Shown: positions 54,661 to 64,000 of the stretch, piece by piece
Layout: every line of letters starts with the position of its first letter
Position numbering within the stretch: position 1 is the stretch's first letter
NCBI GenBank assembly: GCA_947561715.1
Contig: OX387199.1
Span: 12,715,001 to 12,779,000 of the forward strand
DNA: 64,000 bases
From: Ascidia mentula
Lineage: Eukaryota; Chordata; Ascidiacea; Phlebobranchia; Ascidiidae
Reading direction: 5' to 3'
Translations under genes and position numbers: made by a program
Notes under the pieces: generated by a model
The model's input: only the letters and a program-made list of their open reading frames with translations
Told to the model about the DNA's origin: nothing
The model's database searches: none

Positions 54661-57600
54661 GCACTTGTCCATTTTGCAGTATATGACTTTTCGATAAAAA
54701 ATTTTTTTTTAGTACAAGCTTTATTATACAGTGGAAAACGCTGGTACTCCAGAATTGCTTTTGCGGTTGCACAACGTATGTAACTATGCAATTTCAGCAC
54801 TTGTCCATTTTGCAGTATATGACTTTTCGATAAAAAATATTTTTTTTCAGTACAAGCTTTATTATACATTGGAAAACGCTGGTACTCCAGTATTGCTTTT
54901 GCGGTTGCACAACGTATGTAACTGTGCGATTTCAGCACATGTCCATTTTGCAGTATATGACTTTTCGATAAAAAATATTTTTTTTCAGTACAAGCTTTAT
55001 TATACAGTGGAAAACGCTGGTACTCCAGTATTGCTTTTGCGGTTGCACAACGTATGTAAATATGCGATATCAGCACTTGTCCATTTTGCAGTATATGACT
55101 TTTCGATAAAAAATATTTTTTTTCAGTACAAGCTTTATTATACAGTGGAAAACGCTGGTACTCCAGTATTGCTTTTGCGGTTGCACAAAGTATGTAACTA
55201 TGCGATTTCAGCACTTGTCCATTTTGCAGTATATGACTTTTCGATAAAAAATATATTTTTTCAGTACAAGCTTTATTATACAGTGGAAAACGTTGGTATT
55301 CCAGTATTGCTTTTACGGTTGCACAAAGTATGTAACTATGCGATTTCAGCACATGTCCATTTTGCAGTATATGACTTTTCGATAAAAAATATTTTTTTTC
55401 AGTACAAGCTTTATTGTACAGTGGAAAACGTTGGTACTCCAGTATTGCTTTTGCGGTTGCACAAAGTATGTAACTATGCTATTTCAGCATATGTCGATTT
55501 TGCAGTATATGACTTTTCGATAAAAAATATATTTTTTCAGTACAAGCTTTATTATACAGTGGAAAACGTTGGTACTCCAGTATTGCTTTTGCGGTTGCAC
55601 AAAGTATGTAACTATTCGATTTCAGCACATGTCCATTTTGCAGTATATGACTTTTCGATAAAAAATATTTTTTTTCAGTACAAGCTTTATTATACAGTGG
55701 AAAACGCTGGTACTCCAGTATTGCTTTTGCGGTTGCACAACGTATGTAACTGTGCAATTTCAGCACTTGTCCATTTTGCAGTATATGACTTTTCGTGAAA
55801 AAATATTTTTTTTCAGTACAAGCTTTATTATACATTGGAAAACGCTGGTACTCCAGTATTGCTTTTGCGGTTGCACAACGTATGTAACTGTGCGATTTCA
55901 GCACATGTCCATTTTGCAGTATATGACTTTTCGATAAAAAATATTTTTTTTCAGTACAAGCTTTATTATACAGTGGAAAACGCTGGTACTCCAGTATTGC
56001 TTTTGCGGTTGCACAACGTATGTAACTATGCGATATCAGCACTTGTCCATTTTGCAGTATATGACTTTTCGATAGAAAATATTTTTTTTCAGTACAAGCT
56101 TTATTATACAGTGGAAAACGCTGGTACTCCAGTATTGCTTTTGCGGTTGCACAAAGTATGTAACTATGCGATTTCAGCACTTGTCCATTTTGCAGTATAT
56201 GACTTTTCGATAAAAAATATTTTTTTTCAGTACAAGCTTTATTATACAGTGGAAAACGCTGATACTCCAGTACTGAGTTTGCGGTTGCACAACGTATGTA
56301 ACTATGCGATTTCAGCACTTGTCCATTTTGCAGTATATGACTTTTCGATAAAAAATATTTTTTTTCAGTACAAGCTTTATTATACAGTGGAAAACGCTGG
56401 TTCTCCAGAATTGCTTTTGCGGTTGCACAACGTATGTAACTATGCGATTTCAGCACTTGTCCATTTTGCAGTATATGACTTTTCGTGAAAAAATATTTTT
56501 TTTCAGTACAAGCTTTATTATACAGTGGAAAACGCTGATACTCCAGTACTGAGTTTGCGGTTGCACAACGTATGTAACCATGTGATTTCAGCACTTGTCC
56601 ATTTTGCAGTATATGACTTTTCGATAAAAAATATTTTTTTTCAGTACAAGCTTTATTATACAGTGGAAAACGCTGATACTCCAGTACTGAGTTTGCGGTT
56701 GCACAACGTATGTAACCATGCGATTTCAGTACTTGTCCATTTTGCAGTATACGACTTTTCGATAAAAAATATTTTTTTTCAGTACAAGCTTTATTATACA
56801 GTGGAAAACGCTGATACTCCAGTACTGAGTTTGCGGTTGCACAACGTATGTAACCATGTGATTTCAGCACTTGTCCATTTTGCAGTATACGACTTTTCGG
56901 TAAAAAATATATTTTTTTCAGTACAAGCTTTATTATACAGTGGAAAACGCTGGTACTCCAGTATTGCTTTTGCGGTTGCACAAAGTATGTAACTATGCGA
57001 TTTCAGCACTTGTCCATTTTGCAGTATATGACTTTTCGATAAAAAATATTTTTTTTCAGCACAAGCTTTATTATACAGTGGAAAACGTTGGTACTCCAGT
57101 ATTGCTTTTGCGGTTGCACAACGTATGTAACTATGCGATTTCAGCACATGTTCATTTTGCAGTATATGACTTTTCGATAAAAAATATATTTTTTCAGTAC
57201 AAGCTTTATTATACAGTGGAAAACGATGATACTCCAGTTTTGCGTTTGCGGTTGCACAACGTATGTAACTATGCGCTTTCAGCACTTGTCCATTTTGCAG
57301 TATATGACTTTTCGATAAAAAATATTTTTTTTCAGCACAAGCTTTATTATACAGTGGAAAACGTTGGTACTCCAGTATTGCTTTTGCGGTTGCACAACGT
57401 ATGTAACTATGCGATTTCAGCACATGTTTATTTTGCAGTATATGACTTTTCGATAAAAAATATATTTTTTCAGTACAAGCTTTATTATACAGTGGAAAAC
57501 GCTGGTACTCCAGTATTGCTTTTGCGGTTGCACAACGTATGTAACTGTGCAATTTCAGCACTTGTCCATTTTGCAGTATATGACTTTTCGTGAAAAAATA

Positions 57601-60600
57601 TTTTTTTTCAGTACAAGCTTTATTATACATTGGAAAACGCTGGTACTCCAGTATTGCTTTTGCGGTTGCACAACGTATGTAACTGTGCGATTTTAGCACA
57701 TGTCCATTTTGCAGTATATGACTTTTCGATAAAAAATATTTTTTTTCCGTACAAGCTTTATTATACAGTGGAAAACGCTGGTACTCCAGTATTGCTTTTG
57801 CGGTTGCTCAACGTATGTAACTATGCGATATCAGCACTTGTCCATTTTGCAGTATATGACTTTTCGATAAAAAATATTTTTTTTCAGTACAAGCTTTATT
57901 ATACAGTGGAAAACGCTGGTACTCCAGTATTGCTTTTGCGGTTGCACAAAGTATGTAACTATGCGATTTCAGCACTTGTCCATTTTGCAGTATATGACTT
58001 TTCGATAAAAAATATTTTTTTTCAGTACAAGCTTTATTATACAGTGGAAAACGCTGATACTCCATTACTGAGTTTGCGGTTGCACAACGTATGCAACTGT
58101 GCGATTTCAGCACTTGTCCATTTTGCAGTATATGACTTTTCGATAAAAAATATTTTTTTTCAGTACAAGCTTTATTATACAGTGGAAAACGCTGGTACTC
58201 CAGTATTGCTTTTGCGGTTGCACAACGTATGTAACTATGCGATTTCAGCACTTGTCCATTTTGCAGTATATGACTTTTCGTGAAAAAATATTTTTTTTCA
58301 GTACAAGCTTTATTATACAGTGGAAAACACTGGTACTCCAGTACTGAGTTTGCGGTTGCACAACGTATGTAACTATGCGATTTCAGCACTTGTCCATTTT
58401 GCAGTATATGAATTTTCGATAAAAAATATTTTTTTTCAGTACAAGCTTTATTATACAGTGGAAAACGCTGATACTCCAGTACTGAGTTTGCGGTTGCACA
58501 ACGTATGTAACCATGCGATTTCAGCACTTGTCCATTTTGAAGTATACGACTTTTCGGTAAAAAATATATTTTATTCAGTACAAGCTTTATTATACAGTGG
58601 AAAACGCTGATACTCCAGTATTGCGTTTGCGGTTGCACAACGTATGTAACTATGCGCTTTCAGCACTTGTCCATTTTGCAGTATATGACTTTTCGATAAA
58701 AAATATTTTTTTTCAGTACAAGCTTTATTATACAGTGGAAAACGCTGATACTCCAGTACTGAGTTTGCGGTTGCACAACGTATGTAACCATGCGATTTCA
58801 GTACTTGTCCATTTTGCAGTATACGACTTTTCGGTAAAAAATATATTTTTTTCAGTACAAGCTTTATTATACAGTGGAAAACGATGATACTCCAGTTTTG
58901 CGTTTGCGGTTGCACAACGTATGTAACTATGCGATTTCAGCACTTGTCCATTTTGCAGTATATGACTTTTCGATAAAAAATATTTTTTTTCAGCACAAGC
59001 TTTATTATACAGTGGAAAACGTTGGTACTCCAGTATTGCTTTTGCGGTTGCACAAAGTATGTAACTATGCGATTTCAGCACTTGTCCATTTTGCAGTATA
59101 TGACTTTTCGATAAAAAATATATTTTTTCAGTACAAGCTTTATTATACAGTGGAAAACGCTGGTACTCCAGTATTGCTTTTGCGGTTGCACAACGTATGT
59201 AACTGTGCAATTTCAGCACTTGTCCATTTTGCAGTATATGACTTTTCGTGAAAAAATATTTTTTTTCAGTACAAGCTTTATTATACATTGGAAAACGCTG
59301 GTACTCCAGTATTGCTTTTGCGGTTGCACAACGTATGTAACTGTGCGATTTCAGCACATGTCCATTTTGCAGTATATGACTTTTCGATAAAAAATATTTT
59401 TTTTCCGTACAAGCTTTATTATACAGTGGAAAACGCTGGTACTCCAGTATTGCTTTTGCGGTTGCACAACGTATGTAACTATGCGATATCAGCACTTGTC
59501 CATTTTGCAGTATATGACTTTTCGATAGAAAATATTTTTTTTCAGTACAAGCTTTATTATACAGTGGAAAACGCTGGTACTCCAGTATTGCTTTTGCGGT
59601 TGCACAAAGTATGTAACTATGCGATTTCAGCACTTGTCCATTTTGCAGTATATGACTTTTCGATAAAAAATATTTTTTTTCAGTACAAGCTTTATTATAC
59701 AGTGGAAAACGCTGATACTCCAGTACTGAGTTTGCGGTTGCACAACGTATGCAACTGTGCGATTTCAGCACTTGTCCATTTTGCAGTATATGACTTTTCG
59801 ATAAAAAATATTTTTTTTCAGTACAAGCTTTATTATACAGTGGAAAACGCTGGTACTCCAGAATTGCTTTTGCGGTTGCACAACGTATGTAACTATGCGA
59901 TTTCAGCACTTGTCCATTTTGCAGTATATGACTTTTCGTGAAAAAATATTTTTTTTCAGTACAAGCTTTATTATACAGTGGAAAACACTGGTACTCCAGT
60001 ATTGCTTTTGCGGTTGCCCAACGTATGTAACTATGCAATTTCAGCACTTGTCCATTTTGCAGTATATGACTTTTCGATAAAAAATATTTTTTTTCAGTAC
60101 AAGCTTTATTATACATTGGAAAACGCTGGTACTCCAGTATTGCTTTTGCGGTTGCACAACGTATGTAACTGTGCGATTTCAGCACATGTCCATTTTGCAG
60201 TATATGACTTTTCGATAAAAAATATTTTTTTTCAGTACAAGCTTTATTATACAGTGGAAAACGCTGATACTCCAGTATTGCTTTTGCGGTTGCACAACGT
60301 ATGTAAATATGCGATTTCAGCACTTGTCCATTTTGCAGTATATGACTTTTCGATAAAAAATATTTTTTTTCAGTACAAGCTTTATTATACAGTGGAAAAC
60401 GCTGATACTCCAGTATTGCTTTTGCGGTTGCACAACGTATGTAAATATGCGATATCAGCACTTGTCCATTTTGCAGTATATGACTTTTCGATAAAAAATA
60501 TTTTTTTTCAGTACAAGCTTTATTATACAGTGGAAAACGCTGGTACTCCAGTATTGCTTTTGCGGTTGCACAAAGTATGTAACTATGCGATTTCAGCACT

Positions 60601-63600
60601 TGTCCATTTTGCAGTATATGACTTTTCGATAAAAAATATATTTTTTCAGTACAAGCTTTATTATACAGTGGAAAACGTTGGTATTCCAGTATTGCTTTTG
60701 CGGTTGCACAAAGTATGTAACTATGCGATTTCAGCACATGTCCATTTTGCAGTATATGACTTTTCGATAAAAAATATTTTTTTTCAGTACAAGCTTTATT
60801 GTACAGTGGAAAACGCTGGTACTCCAGTATTGCTTTTGCGGTTGCACAACGTATGTAACTATGCAATTTCAGCACTTGTCCATTTTGCAGTATATGACTT
60901 TTCGTGAAAAAATATTTTTTTTCATTACAAGCTTTATTATACAGTGGAAAACGCTGGTACTCCAGAATTGCTTTTGCGGTTGCACAACGTATGTAACTAT
61001 GCGATTTCAGCACTTGTCCATTTTGCAGTATATGACTTTTCGTGAAAAAATATTTTTTTTCAGTACAAGCTTTATTATACAGTGGAAAACACTGGTACTC
61101 CAGTATTGCTTTTGCGGTTGCCCAACGTATGTTACTATGCAATTCCAGCACTTGTCCATTTTGCAGTATATGACTTTTCGTGACAAAATATTTTTTTTCA
61201 GTGCGAGCTTTATTATGCAGTGGAAAACGCTGGTACTCCAGTATTGCTTTTGCGGTTGCACAACGTATGTAACTATGCGATTTCAGCACATGTCCATTTT
61301 GCAGTATATGACTTTTCGATAAAAAATATTTTTTTTCAGTACAAGCTTTATTGTACAGTGGAAAACGCTGGTACTCCAGTATTGCTTTTGCGGTTGCACA
61401 ACGTATGTAACTATGCAATTTCAGCACTTGTCCATTTTGCAGTATATGACTTTTCGTGAAAAAATATTTTTTTTCAGCAGAAGCTTTATTATACAGTGGA
61501 AAACGTTGGTACTCCAGTATTGCTTTTGCGGTTGCACAACGTACGTAACTATGCGATTTCAGCACATGTTCATTTTGCAGTATATGACTTTTCGATAAAA
61601 AATATATTTTTTCAGTACAAGCTTTATTATACAGTGGAAAACGCTGGTACTCCAGTATTGCTTTTGCGGTTGCACAACGTATGTAACTGTGCAATTTCAG
61701 CCCTTGTCCATTTTGCAGTATATGACTTTTCGATAAAAAATATTTTTTTTCAGTACAAGCTTTATTATACATTGGAAAACGCTGGTACTCCAGTATTGCT
61801 TTTGCGGTTGCACAACGTATGTAACTGTGCGATTTCAGCACATGTCCATTTTGCAGTATATGACTTTTCGATAAAAAATATTTTTTTTCAGTACAAGCTT
61901 TATTATACAGTGGAAAACGCTGGTACTCCAGTATTGCTTTTGCGGTTGCACAAAGTATGTAACTATGCGATTTCAGCACTTGTCCATTTTGCAGTATATG
62001 ACTTTTCGATAAAAAATATATTTTTTCAGTACAAGCTTTATCATACAGTGGAAAACGTTGGTATTCCAGTATTGCTTTTGTGGTTGCACAAAGTATGTAA
62101 CTATGCGATTTCAGCACATGTCCATTTTGCAGTATATGACTTTTCGATAAAAAATATTTTTTTTCAGAACAAGCTTTATTGTACAGTGGAAAACGCTGGT
62201 ACTCCAGTATTGCTTTTGCGGTTGCACAACGTATGTAACTATGCAATTTCAGCACTTGTCCATTTTGCAGTATATGACTTTTCGTGAAAAAATATTTTTT
62301 TTCAGTACAAGCTTTATTGTACAGTGGAAAACGCTGGTACTCCAGTATTGCTTTTGCGGTTGCACAACGTATGTAACTATGCAATTTCATCACTTGTCCA
62401 TTTTGCAGTATATGACTTTTCGTGAAAAAATATTTTTTTTCAGTACAAGCTTTATTATACAGTGGAAAACGTTGGTACTCCAGTATTGCTTTTGCGGTTG
62501 CACAAAGTATGTAACTATGCGATTTCAGCACATGTCCATTTTGCAGTATATGACTTTTCGATAAAAAATATTTTTTTTCAGTACAAGCTTTATTGTACAG
62601 TGGAAAACGCTGGTACTCCAGTATTGCTTTTGCGGTTGCACAACGTATGTAACTATGCAATTTCAGCACTTGTCCATTTTGCAGTATATGACTTTTCGTG
62701 AAAAAATATTTTTTTTCTGTACAAGCTTTGTGATACAGTGGAAAACGCTGGTACTCCAGTATTGCTTTTGCGGTTGCACAAAGTATGTAACTATGCGATT
62801 TCAGCACTTGTCCATTTTGCAGTATATGACTGTTCGATAAAAAATATTTTTTTTTAATACATGCTTTATTATACAGTGGAAAACGTTGGTACTCCAGTAT
62901 TGCTTTTGCGGTTGCACAAAGTATGTAACTATGCGATTTCAGCACATGTCCATTTTGCAGTATATGACTTTTCGACAAAAAATATATTTTTACAGTACAA
63001 GCTTTATTATACAGTGGAAAACGCTGGTACTCCAGTATTGCTTTTGCGGTTGCACAACGTATATAACTGTGCAATTTCAGCACTTGTCCATTTTGCAGTA
63101 TATGACTTTTCGTGACAAAATATTTTTTTTCAGTACAAGCTTTATTATGCAGTGGAAAACGCTGGTACTCCAGTATTGCTTTTGCGGTTGCACAACGCAT
63201 GTAACTATGCGATTTCAGCACATGTCCATTTTGCAGTATATGACTTTTCGATAAAAAATATTTTTTTTCAGTACAAGCTTTATTGTACAGTGGAAAACGC
63301 TGGTACTCCAGTATTGCTTTTGCGGTTGCACAACGTATGTAACTATGCAATTTCAGCACTTGTCCATTTTGCAGTATATGACTTTTCGATAAAAAATATT
63401 TTTTTTCAGTACAAGCTTTATTGTACAGTGGAAAACGCTGGTACTCCAGTATTGCTTTTGCGGTTGCACAACGTATGTAACTATGCAATTTCAGCACTTG
63501 TCCATTTTGCAGTATATGACTTTTCGTGAAAAAATATTTTTTTTCAGTACAAGCTTTATTATACAGTGGAAAACGCTGGTACTCCAGTATTGCTTTTGCG

Positions 63601-64000
63601 GTTGCACAACGTATGTAACTATGCAATTTCAGCACTTGTCCATTTTGCAGTATATGACTTTTCGTGAAAAAATATTTTTTTTCAGTACAAGCTTTATTGT
63701 ACAGTGGAAAACGCTGGTACTCCAGTATTGCTTTTGCGGTTGCACAACGTATGTAACTATGCAATTTCAGCACTTGTCCATTTTGCAGTATATGACTTTT
63801 CGTGAAAAAATATTTTTTTTCAGTACAAGCTTTATTATACAGTGGAAAACGTTGGTACTCCAGTATTGCTTTTGCGGTTGCACAAAGTATGTAACTATGC
63901 GATTTCAGCACATGTCCATTTTGCAGTATATGACTTTTCGATAAAAAATATTTTTTTTCAGTACAAGCTTTATTGTGCAGTGGAAAACGCTGGTACTCCA

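Larger units (their letters stand above)
29893..64000. repeat. Tandem satellite array, 138-bp monomer, right part
   Basis: The same satellite as on the left, about 247 monomers by length, in the same orientation and running off the right end. A- and B-type monomers are interleaved in a repeated order, which makes larger blocks. The marker monomer with TTTTGAAGTATACGAC ends near 35,552, 41,352, 47,979, 53,227 and 58,610, so copies are about 42, 48, 38 and 39 monomers apart. From about 60,900 to the end the array is more uniform and B-rich: CAATTTCAGCAC with TCGTGAAAAAAT alternates with CGATTTCAGCACATG. No gene, other transposon or unique sequence interrupts it. Confidence 0.98.

Noticed and set aside
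58728-63911. Minus-strand open frame of 1,727 codons and similar long frames on both strands
   Set aside because: They are a by-product of a 138-bp period with few stops. Overlapping frames are open on both strands at once, common variants introduce stops or alter residues freely, and 1-base indels break them. No promoter or recognisable domain is seen.
1-64000. CRISPR-like array, because of regular repeats
   Set aside because: There are no unique spacers: the whole 138-bp unit repeats, and the transposon shows that the DNA is eukaryotic.
1-64000. CENP-B box in the satellite
   Set aside because: The monomer has TTCG before an A-rich stretch but lacks the CGGG half of the box at the right distance. 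A centromeric role cannot be argued from this motif.

Overview
The window is eukaryotic and almost certainly animal DNA. About 58 kb of the 64 kb is one satellite: a 138-bp monomer repeated head to tail about 420 times by length. A single 6,054-bp DNA transposon interrupts it. The animal call rests on the transposon: a C2H2-finger CACTA/EnSpm transposase of a type known from animals, plus a second gene with eight short GT-AG introns resembling fish and invertebrate 'SAMD3-like' proteins. The species cannot be named from the sequence. Both window ends lie inside satellite, so the array is larger than what is shown.

Layout. Positions 1-23,838 are satellite. Up to about 19,680 it is mostly one subfamily (A); a second subfamily (B), with linked changes, then appears and is mixed with A. 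Positions 23,839-29,892 are the transposon: CACTG termini, a 2-bp CT target duplication, GTGGAAA/TTCCACC subterminal repeats at both ends, a GC-richer presumed promoter, an intact 760-codon transposase gene, and an intact nine-exon gene that I reconstruct as 466 codons. Positions 29,893-64,000 are satellite again, A and B mixed, organised into higher-order blocks of roughly 38-48 monomers. One block of 5,248 bp is present as two nearly identical tandem copies (44,165-49,412 and 49,413-54,660) with a visible chimeric junction monomer.

How the parts relate. The flanks of the transposon match four uninterrupted paralogous sites further right in the array (35,831; 41,631; 48,257; 53,505). These give a direct empty-site proof of the insertion and its 2-bp duplication, and place the insertion after the array was amplified or show that the amplified copies lacked it. 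Both element genes are open, so it may be, or recently have been, autonomous.

The very long open frames through the satellite on both strands (up to 1,727 codons) arise because 138 is a multiple of three and the monomer has few stops. I do not regard them as genes. The less expected features are a perfect A6-TA-T6 palindrome per monomer, a paired donor-like and acceptor-like splice motif per monomer, and a TACAGTG heptamer identical to the transposon tip in most monomers.
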